Assembly: GCF_000317145.1 (NCBI RefSeq)
Contig: NC_019697.1
Span: 3,568,385-3,632,384 of the forward strand
DNA: 64,000 bases
Origin: Chamaesiphon minutus PCC 6605
GTDB lineage: Bacteria > Cyanobacteriota > Cyanobacteriia > Cyanobacteriales > Chamaesiphonaceae
Direction: 5' to 3'
A program made the position numbers and the translations under genes. Shown here piece by piece: positions 55,350-64,000 of the stretch; the stretch's first letter is position 1, and every line of letters starts with the position of its first letter. A model generated the notes under the pieces. That model searched no databases. It was not told the origin of the DNA and saw only the letters and a list, made by a program, of their open reading frames with translations.

Positions 55350-57191
55350 TTAAGATAACAATTTCAACAGCGCGAGCGTGTCTTGATAATCTTTGCCGCG
55401 ATTGCCACGTTTTTCATAAAGTTGCGCTGCTTTTTGTAAAGCAATTTTAGCCCGCTCGCGGTTGCCCAGTCCGATATAGGATACGCCTTGAATCACATAA
55501 GAATCGGGGGATGCGCCATTAATTTGGCTGGCGCGAGTAGCATCGGCGAGCGATCGGCGGAAATCTTTTTGATTGATATAGTAGATCGCACGCCCTTGAT
55601 AGGCAGTTTCGTTACTAGGATTGAGCTTGAGTGCCTTTTCGACATCTGCCAGACCCTGCTTGAAATTCTGCTGTTGCATGTGAGCAACACCCCGATTAGC
55701 ATAGGCACTGCCATAGTTAGGCTTGATTTGAAGAGCGCGGTTATATTCGGAGATCGCCCGCGCATAGTCGCCAGTGTTCGCATAAGCTTGTCCGCGCAAG
55801 CTATAACCGATCGCATTTTTGGGGCTGATGGCGATCGCTTTTTGCAGATCCGCAAAACCAGTTTCTTTTTTACCCGCAACTACTCTAATAAAGCCGCGAT
55901 AAACGTAAGCGAGGAAATTATTGGCATTGATTTGGAGCGCGCGCGCGAAATCTGATTCCGCAGCTTGGGGTTCGCCCAGGAGATATTTGGCAACTGCGCG
56001 CACCGCATAAGCATCGCTGAGATTGGGATCGATCGCTAACGCCTTGTCGATCGATTGCAGTGCTTGAGTGGGATCGCCATACTGCATCTGTCCGAAACCG
56101 CGATAGAAATAGCCACGGGGATTGCGCGGATTGAGGGCAATGGCTCGGTCTAGATCGGCAAAGGCTCCTTTGGCATCGCCAATCCCAATTTTGCCACCCC
56201 CTCTGAGGGCATAGGCATCATCAGAACGGGGATTTAAGTTCAAAGCACGATTGGCGTCGCGAATTACTTCTTCTTCATTGTCTAAATATAAATTAGCTTC
56301 GGCTCTGGCAATATAAGCCGCCGTATAATTGGGCTTAGTGGCGATCGCGCGATCGAACCCCTGAATGGCTCCAGGATAGTCTCCTTGGCGAAATTTGGTG
56401 GCTGCGGTGACAAAGAAGTCGTCGGCGGTAGTAGTGCGCGGTTGAGTGGCAATAACTGGTGCGGTTTTGCCGCCAATTTTGACACCCATGCTCCCGGCAA
56501 TTTGCACGAATGTATTGGCGGGTATGCCCAAGTTAAACCCAGTTTTGACAAAAACGTTGGCGTTTGCAGTAGCTTTATTTTCTTGGATGTCGCCTCTACC
56601 ATGGACGGCAATTAATTCGCCGCGATCGTTTAATACGGGGCCGCCACTCATGCCAGGTAATGTATTACAGCTATAGACGATCGAGTAACCATTACTAAAT
56701 GGTTTAGAACTATTGGCGGTAATCTTGCCATCGCTAAAGGTGTAAACCGATTGGGAAATTGCCGCAGTTTCGAGCGGAAATCCGGCTACATATGCCAAAG
56801 AGCCTTCTACTGCATCATTGGAGTTGCCAATCTTGACGACTGGATAGGTGCGATCGCTCTGAAACTTGACGATGGCTAAATCGATATTGCCAGTCGGTGA
56901 AATTTGGCGCGCGCTGACGGGATATTTTTGGCCGTCGCTCAATTCGATCGTATATTGGCTACCAGTTTTTTTGACGACGTGAGCGGCGGTGAGGACGGTA
57001 TAAGTATTCCCATTGCGATCGATAATTGCTCCAGATCCGCGCTCATCCGGCGTTTTAATCGCCACAGTCACGCTTTTAGCAATTCTTGATACTTCGGTAG
57101 GCGCGATCGCCGCCGCAGGCAAGATAATAACTAATGGAGTGACAATTCCACAGGTGACAAGCCAAGTTTTCATATAGCGCGATCGAGACAT
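55350..57191 (-). CDS. Secreted trypsin-like serine protease with C-terminal TPR array
   Basis: 613 residues. A signal peptide (MKTWLVTCGIVTPLVIILPA, from the likely true start at 57173) precedes a trypsin-fold domain: catalytic His in VLTAAHVVKK near residue 72, Asp in NIDLAIVKF near 105 and Ser in LPGMSGGPVLND near 180. From ~255 to the end lie about nine or ten TPR units of 34 residues (for example GAIQGFDRAIATKPNYTAAY, RAISEYNRALQIKPNYGSAY, QGLADVEKALKLNPSNETAY). No PDZ domain is seen, unlike Deg/HtrA. It probably acts in the periplasm, with the TPRs recruiting substrates. Its stop is close to a convergent hypothetical gene. Confidence 0.9.
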   Translation of the reverse strand: MSRSRYMKTWLVTCGIVTPLVIILPAAAIAPTEVSRIAKSVTVAIKTPDERGSGAIIDRNGNTYTVLTAAHVVKKTGSQYTIELSDGQKYPVSARQISPTGNIDLAIVKFQSDRTYPVVKIGNSNDAVEGSLAYVAGFPLETAAISQSVYTFSDGKITANSSKPFSNGYSIVYSCNTLPGMSGGPVLNDRGELIAVHGRGDIQENKATANANVFVKTGFNLGIPANTFVQIAGSMGVKIGGKTAPVIATQPRTTTADDFFVTAATKFRQGDYPGAIQGFDRAIATKPNYTAAYIARAEANLYLDNEEEVIRDANRALNLNPRSDDAYALRGGGKIGIGDAKGAFADLDRAIALNPRNPRGYFYRGFGQMQYGDPTQALQSIDKALAIDPNLSDAYAVRAVAKYLLGEPQAAESDFARALQINANNFLAYVYRGFIRVVAGKKETGFADLQKAIAISPKNAIGYSLRGQAYANTGDYARAISEYNRALQIKPNYGSAYANRGVAHMQQQNFKQGLADVEKALKLNPSNETAYQGRAIYYINQKDFRRSLADATRASQINGASPDSYVIQGVSYIGLGNRERAKIALQKAAQLYEKRGNRGKDYQDTLALLKLLS

Positions 57192-57252
57192 CTATTGAAT
57201 CTTAGTATAACCAAAATTTTTAGAGTTACTCCGAGATTGTAACTTACATTAA

Positions 57253-57675
57253 TCACTTAGATCCGATGCCGCCCCGCCCCTGAATTTGGTCGTAGATCAG
57301 ATAGATATTACTAGCTAAAATCGTACAGACGATCGTTATTAGTGCAAATTTAAGTAGTCCCAAACTCAAGTGAGTAAATTTGTTATTCCCCGGTGTTGGA
57401 AACCGCAGAAAGGATAATAATCGCTCCGTCCCTAATAAAATAATACTCGACCAAGCGATTCCAAATAATAAGAATAAAAATGATACTAAAACTTGGTTGA
57501 TGACGATCTCATGGATCGGCAGATAATATGAATTTTGCTCGTAATAGGGTGGGCCATCGTTTGCATAATTAAAGAATGTAATTAGTGGATAAGTAAATAA
57601 AGCCAGTAAAAAATCTAGCAACGAAGTGGTGCCAATCCAAAGCAACAAAATTATCTGCCTGACTTTTTTATTCAT
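57253..57675 (-). CDS. Small integral membrane protein (unknown)
   Basis: 140 residues from ATG at 57675 (MNKKVRQIILLLWIG). Three or four hydrophobic helices: IILLLWIGTTSLLDFLLALF, VINQVLVSFLFLLFGIAWSS, LGLLKFALITIVCTILASNI and the tail IYLIYDQIQGRGGIGSK. An upstream in-frame ATG at 57759 would overlap the glycosyltransferase by 80 bases and is rejected. It starts 4 bases after the glycosyltransferase stop, so the two are probably one operon. No family recognised; a membrane partner of glycan assembly is possible. Confidence 0.65.
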   Translation of the reverse strand: MNKKVRQIILLLWIGTTSLLDFLLALFTYPLITFFNYANDGPPYYEQNSYYLPIHEIVINQVLVSFLFLLFGIAWSSIILLGTERLLSFLRFPTPGNNKFTHLSLGLLKFALITIVCTILASNIYLIYDQIQGRGGIGSK

Positions 57676-57679
57676 TAAC

Positions 57680-58645
57680 TTATTCGCTCGCTCTGAGACT
57701 AGCTTGATAAGCGCGATGGACTTCCTGGACGCTATATTGATTGAGGAAAATTCTGGCAAACTGTTCGGCTAATTGGGGATTGCCACGATCGATCGACCAC
57801 TGTAATAAAGGCTTCATCGTGCGTTCGTTGAGCAAGCCACCGAGCGAGAGAATGTTCCACAAGATCCGATGAAAAACTGTCATCTGAATCATAATTTTTA
57901 CATCCATAGTTGGATGCTTCTTGTAGAAAATTACACCCATTTTGCCGCGTTCTAATTCTTGCTCGATCGAGCGAGGAATCCGATCGAGTGAGAAAGCTGG
58001 ATGCCAATGATAACCAACAGCTTCGGGGCATTTAACCATCTGGATGCCTTGGTTTTTGAGCCGGACGCCTAGCTCTAAATCTTCCCAGCCATAGAGATCG
58101 AAATCCAAATCGAATAAGCCAACTTCGATCAACCAATGTTTGGCGATCGCCACATTAGTGGTAGCAAAATAAGCATTAGAAAAGTCGAGCAGTTTGTAAG
58201 GTTCGCTAGTGGGGGATTCAAAATTGGCAGTATTAATTACGGCACCGTAAGTAAAGACGCGATCGTTACCCAGTTCTGCTTGTTTTGCCAGCAGCACATC
58301 GGCATGACATTGCAGAAATGTCGGCGTCACGACGATATCGCTATCGATAAAGACAATTGTATCTCCAGTGGCTCGCTCTACGCCCATGTTACGGGCAGCG
58401 GAGGCACCCTTGTGAGCTTGTTCGTAGATCTTGAGATGTGGCAATTCATTAGTGCTATTTTGCAACCACTCGATCGTGCCATCAGTCGAACCATCATCGA
58501 CGACGACTACTTCATAACCAGTTACGATCTTCTCGTCCAGGGTTTGAATTTCTAGTGCTCTCAAGCATTTTTGTAGAATGGGGAGTCTGTTGTAAGTAGG
58601 AATGACGATACTAAAAAACACCGATTTTGCCCTCTGAGTTGACAT
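57680..58645 (-). CDS. Family 2 glycosyltransferase
   Basis: About 321 residues from ATG at 58645 (MSTQRAKSVFFSIVIPTYNR); an upstream ATG at 58693 is in frame but less likely. GT-A fold: IVIPTYNRLPILQKCL near residue 13, VVVVDDGSTDGTIEWL near 45, KGASAARNMGVERATGD near 80 and the DxD-type metal site in IVFIDSDIVVTP near 100. Later, LYGWEDLELGVRLKNQG near 200 is the ED-type catalytic motif. It transfers a sugar from a nucleotide donor; the acceptor is unknown. Operon with the small membrane protein downstream. Confidence 0.88.
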   Translation of the reverse strand: MSTQRAKSVFFSIVIPTYNRLPILQKCLRALEIQTLDEKIVTGYEVVVVDDGSTDGTIEWLQNSTNELPHLKIYEQAHKGASAARNMGVERATGDTIVFIDSDIVVTPTFLQCHADVLLAKQAELGNDRVFTYGAVINTANFESPTSEPYKLLDFSNAYFATTNVAIAKHWLIEVGLFDLDFDLYGWEDLELGVRLKNQGIQMVKCPEAVGYHWHPAFSLDRIPRSIEQELERGKMGVIFYKKHPTMDVKIMIQMTVFHRILWNILSLGGLLNERTMKPLLQWSIDRGNPQLAEQFARIFLNQYSVQEVHRAYQASLRASE

Positions 58646-58792
58646 GTTACAAAACAGGATAGATGAACTATAACTAGTTATAGGCAACACCATCCTATCC
58701 TAGTTTTAGGACACGATCGAGCCTCAGACAGTTTCCGAAAGTTAGATATCTTTCGTTGTAGATAGATCTAATCTTGGTAACGAGGATCGAGC

Positions 58793-59110
58793 ATGACAAC
58801 GAGGCGGATCGAACGTTTAGGCGGCGTATTTATCGCCGTTATGGGTACACTGTTAACAGTCTGGAACTGGCATCTCGCGCTATCTGAGGGGCGTTTTTAT
58901 CCAATAGTAGCCATTCTGGGTCCAGTATTGGCAATTATCGGCATAGGTTTAATTATATTTCCTGGCTACCGCACCGAACGCCTAGCTCGTGGCGAAGATC
59001 TCGATCGATCGAGCGGTACAGCATTGATTACGGCACGTTGGTGGGGAGTGCTGGCGATTGCCGTCGGTAGCGGATTGATTAATCTTGCAGCATTAAAAGG
59101 CTGGAAGTAA
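58793..59110 (+). CDS. Conserved small membrane protein, 105 residues
   Basis: Three predicted membrane helices: GVFIAVMGTLLTVWNWHLAL, YPIVAILGPVLAIIGIGLII and WWGVLAIAVGSGLINLAALK, with a cytoplasmic-type loop YRTERLARGEDLDRSSG. The Asp/Arg-rich loop (GEDLDRSSG) is conserved-looking. Starts with ATG after a good GAGGATCGAGC spacing. Divergent from the glycosyltransferase. I do not recognise a named family; it is common for such short proteins to be cyanobacteria-specific. Confidence 0.65.
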   Translation: MTTRRIERLGGVFIAVMGTLLTVWNWHLALSEGRFYPIVAILGPVLAIIGIGLIIFPGYRTERLARGEDLDRSSGTALITARWWGVLAIAVGSGLINLAALKGWK

Positions 59111-59361
59111 TTGAGAATTGAGAATTAAAAATTGGGCGTTGCTCAATTATTTTATACATCTTAGAAAGTTGGCGATCGCCTCTATAAAATGATAGAGATC
59201 GATGTTTAATTAGTTAACTTGTCGATCGCACCCTGTAGTAATGTTGCGGCATCTGGCGGGGAGAATCGTTTATAGTAGTAAATAGTGATTTTCAATCCCA
59301 TCAAAGTTGGCGAGACAGCGAGGGATCGAGCAAAGCTGGTTAAAATTTAAACGCGATTTTC
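59111..59361. other. Intergenic region before the ABC operon
   Basis: Contains a short TTGAGAA heptamer tract (59111-59125) and a GGCGATCGCC HIP1-type octamer; otherwise nothing recognised. Confidence 0.4.
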
Positions 59362-60360
59362 ATGGCTAGTATTATTGTCGATCGCCTGAGTAAGGTTTAT
59401 CCGGTGGCAATTAAAGAGCCGGGTTTGAATGGTACTATCAAGCATTTTTTCCAACGTACTTACAAACAGATTCACGCGGTACGGGACATTTCCTTCCAGA
59501 TTGAGGCAGGAGAAGTTGTCGGCTTTTTGGGTGCAAATGGCGCGGGTAAAACAACCACACTCAAGATGCTCAGCGGTTTGATTCATCCATCGACTGGGCT
59601 GGTAAAAGTAGCAGGGCAAACTCCCTTCAAACGCGAGACTGCATTCTTAAAGCAAATTACTCTAGTCATGGGGCAAAAACAACAGCTAATTTGGGACTTA
59701 CCCGCATTAGATTCACTTAAGATTAATGCTGCTGTCTACGGTTTGAGCGATCGCACCGCCCAATTTCGGATTTATGAATTAGCCGAAATGCTGGCGATTC
59801 AAGACAAGCTGACTCAACCCGTGCGTAAATTATCGTTAGGCGAACGGATGAAAGCCGAATTACTCGCCGCGTTACTCCACGAACCGCAGGTACTTTTTCT
59901 CGACGAACCGACACTCGGATTGGATGTCAATGCTCAGGTAGCAGTCAGGAAATTTTTGAGCGAATACAATCAGCGATACAACGCCACAATTTTGCTCACG
60001 AGTCACTATATGGCGGATATTACCGCACTGTGCGATCGAGTCTTAGTCATCAATCAAGGGCAATTAATTTATGATGGCAATCTCAATGGTTTAGTCGATC
60101 GGTTTTCGCCATGTCGGGAAGTAAATGTCGAATTCAAACATATTTATCCCCAAGATAAGTTAGCCATGTATGCCGACGTGCGATCGGTTGAAGGTGCATC
60201 GGCGAAGTTTTTGGTACCCCAAGAAATGCTCACCAAAACTGTCTCCCAAATCTTAGGCGAATTAGAAGTAGTCGATCTCAGTATTACCGATCCACCGATC
60301 GATGATGTCATCGGCCAAATTTTTCAATCTGGCACAGCCGAAACAGCCATCCCTGCCTAA
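59362..60360 (+). CDS. ABC-2 exporter, ATP-binding subunit
   Basis: 332 residues. Walker A GFLGANGAGKTTTLKML near residue 55, Q-loop LVMGQKQQLIWDLP, signature RKLSLGERMKAELLAALLHE near 155, Walker B VLFLDEPTLGLD and H-loop TILLTSHYM near 215. The C-terminal ~90 residues (VEFKHIYPQDKLAMYADVRS) form the DrrA-type extension. It powers the two permease subunits encoded downstream (92 bases later). The family exports lipids, glycans or drugs; the substrate is unknown. Residues such as IKHFFQRTYKQIHAVRDIS near 30 are typical of the NatA/ABC-2 group. Confidence 0.93.
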   Translation: MASIIVDRLSKVYPVAIKEPGLNGTIKHFFQRTYKQIHAVRDISFQIEAGEVVGFLGANGAGKTTTLKMLSGLIHPSTGLVKVAGQTPFKRETAFLKQITLVMGQKQQLIWDLPALDSLKINAAVYGLSDRTAQFRIYELAEMLAIQDKLTQPVRKLSLGERMKAELLAALLHEPQVLFLDEPTLGLDVNAQVAVRKFLSEYNQRYNATILLTSHYMADITALCDRVLVINQGQLIYDGNLNGLVDRFSPCREVNVEFKHIYPQDKLAMYADVRSVEGASAKFLVPQEMLTKTVSQILGELEVVDLSITDPPIDDVIGQIFQSGTAETAIPA

Positions 60361-60451
60361 ACAAATCCCCTCCTCTGAGGGGTGCCCGAAGGGTGGGGTG
60401 GGTAGATCCTCACTACCCACCAATCTGCAACGATCGATCTAATTTAGACTC

Positions 60452-61240
60452 ATGAAACGACTATTCAAAATCTCTCGATCGCTGCTAGTGACCTACTACG
60501 CCTACATGCTAGAATATCGGGCAGAATTGCTATTGTGGGCACTTTCAGGGTCGTTACCGTTCATTTTAATGGGCGTGTGGACGCAAGCCGCACAACAGGG
60601 TAACTTTGGTTTATCCTCGATCGATTTCGCACGATATTTCCTAGCGGTTTATTTGGTTCGTCAACTTACTGTTGTGTGGGTAATTTGGGATTTCGAGCGT
60701 GAGATTGTCGATGGAAAGTTATCGTTTCGATTGCTACAGCCATTAGATCCTGTCTGGCATCATATTTGGTCGCATATTGGCGAACGATTTGCTAGATTGC
60801 CCTTTATCTTTGGATTGGTTGCCTTATTTTTCTGTTTGTATCCGAGTGCCTTTTGGATACCAAGTTTGAGTACATTGGGATTATTTACAATTGCCAGTGC
60901 TTGTGCATTTGCACTGACTTTTCTGATTCAATATACGTTAGCAATGTTTGCATTCTGGACTGAGAAAGCTAGTTCGATTCAGGAAGTAGTATTTTTAGTA
61001 AATCTCTTTTTGTCAGGCGCGATCGCTCCTCTCGAAATCTTTCCACCAGCAGTTAGAACGATTGCTTTTTGGACACCTTTTCCCTATATTATTAACTTTC
61101 CGGCCAGCATTATCACTGGATTGCAAGTCGATATCATACGGAGTTTTGGCATTATCTTCATTTGGCTGCTTGTCTTCTCGATCGCCAATCGCTGGCTCTG
61201 GCGCAAAGGCATCCGTCAGTACTCTGGAATGGGAGCATAA
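60452..61240 (+). CDS. ABC-2 exporter permease subunit 1
   Basis: 262 residues with about six membrane helices: AELLLWALSGSLPFILMGVW, LAVYLVRQLTVVWVIWDF, FARLPFIFGLVALFFCLYP, LTFLIQYTLAMFAFWTEKAS, VFLVNLFLSGAIAPLEIFP and FGIIFIWLLVFSIANRWLW. It belongs to the PF06182-like ABC-2 permease group together with the next gene. The conserved acidic element WDFEREIVDGKLSFRLLQP near residue 80 is typical. It pairs with subunit 2 to form the pore. Confidence 0.88.
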   Translation: MKRLFKISRSLLVTYYAYMLEYRAELLLWALSGSLPFILMGVWTQAAQQGNFGLSSIDFARYFLAVYLVRQLTVVWVIWDFEREIVDGKLSFRLLQPLDPVWHHIWSHIGERFARLPFIFGLVALFFCLYPSAFWIPSLSTLGLFTIASACAFALTFLIQYTLAMFAFWTEKASSIQEVVFLVNLFLSGAIAPLEIFPPAVRTIAFWTPFPYIINFPASIITGLQVDIIRSFGIIFIWLLVFSIANRWLWRKGIRQYSGMGA

Positions 61241-61241
61241 T

Positions 61242-61285
61242 CTTAATTGAGAATTGAGAATTGAGAATTGAGAATTGAGAATTGG
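61242..61285. repeat. Heptamer tandem repeat (TTGAGAA)
   Basis: At least five copies of the 7-mer TTGAGAA between the two permease genes, followed 40 bases later by three CTTCTGC heptamers (61326-61348). Confidence 0.85.
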
Positions 61286-61357
61286 GCATCGATCGTTAAT
61301 AAACTAACGCCCAGCCCCTTGACCTTCTGCCTTCTGCCTTCTGCCTTCAATCCAATT

Positions 61358-62140
61358 ATGAACAAATATCTAAACCTAATTCAACTATTTTGGAGAACTT
61401 CGATCGCTGCTGAGCTAGAATATCGCCTTAATTTTTTATTTGCTGCATTAAGCAGCTTAGGTGGACTTGCAGGTAGTCTATTTAGTTTATTTTTATTTTA
61501 TCAAAAAGGATACAACTTTCAGGGCTGGAAATGGCAAGAGGCACTGATCGTAGTAGGTATCTTCACATTTCTCGAAGGATTTTCTAGTACATTTTTAGCT
61601 AGCAATCTCAGTCGTATTGTCAAGCACGTTCAGGATGGCACCCTAGATTTTGTCTTGCTCAAGCCGATTAGTTCACAATTTTGGCTCTCTTTTCATAGTT
61701 TCTCGTTATGGGGATTGCCAGACATGCTGTTTGGATTGGCGATCGTGTTTTATGCTGGCAGTTTGCTGGATATTGGTGTGGGTGCATATTTACTGAGTGC
61801 GGTGCCCATTCTGTTTGGCTTGACGATTATTTATAGTCTCTGGTTTATCTTGGGTGCGACGAGTATTTGGTTTACTAAGATTTATAATATTACCGAGGTA
61901 TTGCGCGGTTTGCTGGCTGCCGGACGTTTTCCGATCGGGGCTTATCCGCCTGCGTACCGCTTCTTTTTTACGTTTGTGGTTCCGGTTACATTTCTGACGA
62001 CAATCCCCGCACAGACGCTGCTAGGGCGCGCAGATGCGACCTGGATTGTGAGTGGTGGCTGTTTGGCAGTAGTGTTGCTGATTGCCTCTAGTTATTTTTG
62101 GCGGTTTGCGTTGAGATTTTATACTAGTGCTTCGAGTTAG
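61358..62140 (+). CDS. ABC-2 exporter permease subunit 2
   Basis: 260 residues from ATG at 61358 (MNKYLNLIQLFWRTSIA). An upstream ATG at 61268 is in frame but reads through heptamer repeats, so it is not the start. About six membrane helices: NFLFAALSSLGGLAGSLFSL, ALIVVGIFTFLEGFSSTFLA, LWGLPDMLFGLAIVFYAGSL, LSAVPILFGLTIIYSLWFIL and FFTFVVPVTFLTTIP. The VQDGTLDFVLLKPISSQFWL segment matches the WDFEREIVDGKL element of subunit 1. The spacing to subunit 1 is occupied by repeats, yet the operon order is conserved. Confidence 0.88.
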   Translation: MNKYLNLIQLFWRTSIAAELEYRLNFLFAALSSLGGLAGSLFSLFLFYQKGYNFQGWKWQEALIVVGIFTFLEGFSSTFLASNLSRIVKHVQDGTLDFVLLKPISSQFWLSFHSFSLWGLPDMLFGLAIVFYAGSLLDIGVGAYLLSAVPILFGLTIIYSLWFILGATSIWFTKIYNITEVLRGLLAAGRFPIGAYPPAYRFFFTFVVPVTFLTTIPAQTLLGRADATWIVSGGCLAVVLLIASSYFWRFALRFYTSASS

Positions 62141-62200
62141 GTTTTAGGCTTTAGGTTTTAGGTTTTAGGTTTTAGGCTTTAGGTTCTGGGTTTTAGTGAA
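62140..62200. repeat. Heptamer tandem repeat (GGTTTTA/GGCTTTA)
   Basis: Seven or eight variants of TAGGTTT/TAGGCTT in a row immediately after the ABC permease stop. The same motif family appears at 41804-41823 and, in complement, at 40890-40916. Confidence 0.8.
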
Positions 62201-62276
62201 GAGGGTATGGGGAAAAGAAAATACTAACAGTCTTCCAGTCCCCCCTGTTTCCCTGTCTCCCCATCGCACCTATTCT

Positions 62277-62624
62277 CTACTTAAATTGCTTAAATATTTC
62301 TTCCGTCTTGGCGGCCATAATTAAGTCATTCATGTGCAAGCCACCGACTGTGTGCGTCCACCAGGTGACTGTAACTTTGCCCCATTCGGTTAAGAGTGCG
62401 GGATGGTGGGATTCGGCTTCGGCTAATTCGCCGATAGCATTGGTAAATGCTAGTGCGGTTTTAAAATCTTTAAATTGGTACAGTCTTTCGATGCGTTGTT
62501 CGCCTTTGACTTCGTACTGGCACCAATCGGGAATCTGCGGTTGAAAGGCATCAATTTCGGCTTGCGAGATGGCAGTTTCGCCGCCGTGACAAGGAATACA
62601 CTGTTGCTGGGTTAAAGTTGTCAT
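62277..62624 (-). CDS. Pterin-4a-carbinolamine dehydratase
   Basis: 115 residues from ATG at 62624 (MTTLTQQQCIPCHGGE); an ATG at 62639 is in frame. PCD/DCoH signature: NAIGELAEAESHHPALLTEW near residue 68, with the catalytic His pair, followed by KVTVTWWTHTVGGLHMNDLI and MAAKTEEIFKQF. It recycles 4a-hydroxytetrahydropterin or acts in pterin metabolism; in cyanobacteria its exact role is unclear. The N-terminal CIPCHGGETAISQAEIDAF is the usual zinc-free leader of this group. Single gene. Confidence 0.9.
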   Translation of the reverse strand: MTTLTQQQCIPCHGGETAISQAEIDAFQPQIPDWCQYEVKGEQRIERLYQFKDFKTALAFTNAIGELAEAESHHPALLTEWGKVTVTWWTHTVGGLHMNDLIMAAKTEEIFKQFK

Positions 62625-62715
62625 CGCGCTTATCCTCATAAAAACAATAAATAGTCCTACTAATTTAGTAATTAGCAGGACTATTTATAACTATCGACGA
62701 TCGGCTGGCGAAGAT

Positions 62716-63615
62716 CTAGTTAATAGCTGAGGAAGGTAAAGCTTTGGCTGTTGGCGTCTCTGGTGTTGCGGATGCCATTTCTAGCAGTTCGGTCATTGTT
62801 ACAAATTTATAACCTCGAGCGCGTAGCTGGGCAATAATTTCGGGCACGGCTTTAGCGGTATTGTCATGGCTGCCACCACCGTCGTGCATCAAAACAATTC
62901 CACCAGGAGTAGCTTCTGCCAAAATAGTTTTGACCATCGCTTCTGGAGATGGACGTTTGGGGCGACTGTCGCCAGAATCCACCGACCACATGTTCACCGA
63001 TTGATTTTGTTTGTGGGCGTATGCTACCAAGCCATTTGTCAGCACGCCTCCTGGCGGTCGGAAGTAGGCTGTCTCTACACCCAGGACTTCTTTAATGATT
63101 TTGGCGGTATCTTCAATTTCGCGTTGTGCGACCAACGGACTCATTTTTTTGTACCAGTGGTGGAGCGTGTGGTTGGCAATCATATGCCCGTCTGCGAGCA
63201 CTTTTTTACCAATTTCTGGGAAAGATTTTAGCGGTTGGCCGACCATGTAGAAGGTGGCCTTGACATTTTCTTTTTTGAGGGTGTCTAAAATTTGCTCGGT
63301 AGTTTGGGGCCAAGGGCCATCATCAAAAGTAAGGGCGATGACTTTTTCTGCACCTGGTACGGTGGCATCTTTAATGGTTTTAGCTTGAAAGCTTTTGGGA
63401 ACGTCAAAGTTCATCGGGATGCTGCTGGCAACCGCACTAGTTACTTTAGTAGTATCTGCAAGACCCGTTTCGGCAATTAATGTCTTTGGCGATATACCGC
63501 TAAAAATAGTGTGAAGCAAAACGATTAGGGCAAAAGATACCGCAGCGATTACCAGCCACAGCATCTTACCTGGTAAGAGTCGTTTTGTAAGATTTTGATA
63601 GTCACCTCTAGCCAA
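62716..63615 (-). CDS. Membrane-anchored polysaccharide deacetylase (NodB family)
   Basis: 299 residues. An N-terminal membrane anchor (MLWLVIAAVSFALIVLLHTI) is followed by the NodB catalytic domain: VIALTFDDGPWPQTTEQIL near residue 92 with the metal-binding Asp, IANHTLHHWYKKMS near 147 (HxxxH metal ligands), ETAYFRPPGGVLTNGLV near 180, SVDSGDSRPKRPS near 210 and GGIVLMHDGGGSHDNTAKAV near 240 with the final His. It removes acetyl groups from glycans such as peptidoglycan or chitin-like polymers outside the membrane. It ends a Ser/Thr-rich tail. Single gene. Confidence 0.92.
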   Translation of the reverse strand: MARGDYQNLTKRLLPGKMLWLVIAAVSFALIVLLHTIFSGISPKTLIAETGLADTTKVTSAVASSIPMNFDVPKSFQAKTIKDATVPGAEKVIALTFDDGPWPQTTEQILDTLKKENVKATFYMVGQPLKSFPEIGKKVLADGHMIANHTLHHWYKKMSPLVAQREIEDTAKIIKEVLGVETAYFRPPGGVLTNGLVAYAHKQNQSVNMWSVDSGDSRPKRPSPEAMVKTILAEATPGGIVLMHDGGGSHDNTAKAVPEIIAQLRARGYKFVTMTELLEMASATPETPTAKALPSSAIN

Positions 63616-64000
63616 TTTACTAACTCCCGATCTGTAAAAGTGTTCTCATCTGGATTGGTTATGCCGATCGCAATAACTACTCCAATGTTTGAATTATTAA
63701 TTCCGGATCTAATTCTCTCGCATCTGTACTCAAAATTTTGGAATGCGACTAAAAAAATTCCAATTTATTAGCGACAGCTCACTACAAGCGCATTTTACTT
63801 AATTCATTAGAGCTACGATTGAGTTAATTTTGGCTCTGTTCTTTATCGATGGCGGCGATCGATCTGTTGGCTATTCAAAGTCTATATCTGTCGATCGATA
63901 GAGACGTGCATTCTAGTTTTTATACTAGGCTCGTAAGTACACTGAGGCCATACTATGACATATAGATAAACTTAAATGTAAGTATGCCCAACTGAGGCAA
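63616..64000. other. Right-edge intergenic stretch
   Basis: No gene, RNA or repeat recognised beyond scattered GATCGATCG motifs. Confidence 0.5.

Overview
This is a cyanobacterial chromosome segment. It carries psaC, a ferredoxin-type glutamate synthase gene, a Mo-dependent-nitrogenase C-terminal-domain protein, and very many GATCG/GCGATCGC (HIP1-like) motifs. Heptameric tandem repeats and small palindromic repeats typical of cyanobacteria lie in many gaps. The extreme density of GATCGATCG hints at a Chamaesiphon-like organism, but that is only a guess.

Layout. 1-8.4 kb: a partial Ski2-like helicase, a dead RelE/ParE-type toxin, a sirtuin, a YraN-family protein, a nitrogenase-associated domain protein, lysS and ppk1. 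9-16 kb: two paralogous coiled-coil proteins behind a consensus promoter, then an accessory island with an IS5-like element, a truncated HNH endonuclease, small gene pairs, a HigBA-type toxin-antitoxin pair, a DUF4145 protein and a dispersed GATCGATCG-rich repeat. 16.2-20.8 kb: gltB, which carries an in-frame insertion of a palindromic repeat.

About 21.17-37.37 kb: a Tn7-like CRISPR-associated transposon (CAST) of about 16.2 kb. It has tnsA, tnsB, tnsC and one 319-residue tniQ/tnsD-type gene, followed by cas6, cas8, cas7 and cas5 (type I-B/DevRST-like, without cas1, cas2 or cas3). At each end are three TnsB-type 16-17 bp repeats, and the right terminus lies 24 bp from the glmS stop codon, which is the classical attTn7 position. 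A STAND/NB-ARC ATPase and its small partner are the cargo. Insertion sequences interrupt cas7 and cas8. In both cases, removing the IS together with one target duplication restores the reading frame exactly. A third IS (IS982 family) interrupts the end of the STAND gene. I could not find a CRISPR array. The transposition genes look intact while the targeting complex is broken.

37.4-64 kb: glmS, an ISAs1 element with a 10-bp target duplication, psaC, a DUF6464-type protein, tRNA-Trp, rplS, a conserved cyanobacterial gene, a decayed alpha/beta hydrolase, dapB, a tandem ATP-grasp family (two full copies and a third truncated at an IS605-like end), nagA, amt, purE, a large calpain-like protease with six 110-residue repeats, a trypsin-like protease with TPRs, a glycosyltransferase, a three-gene ABC-2 exporter, a pterin carbinolamine dehydratase and a polysaccharide deacetylase.

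Functional links: amt, gltB, glmS and nagA all handle ammonium, glutamine or amino-sugar nitrogen. gltB and glmS are convergent across the attTn7 site now filled by the CAST.
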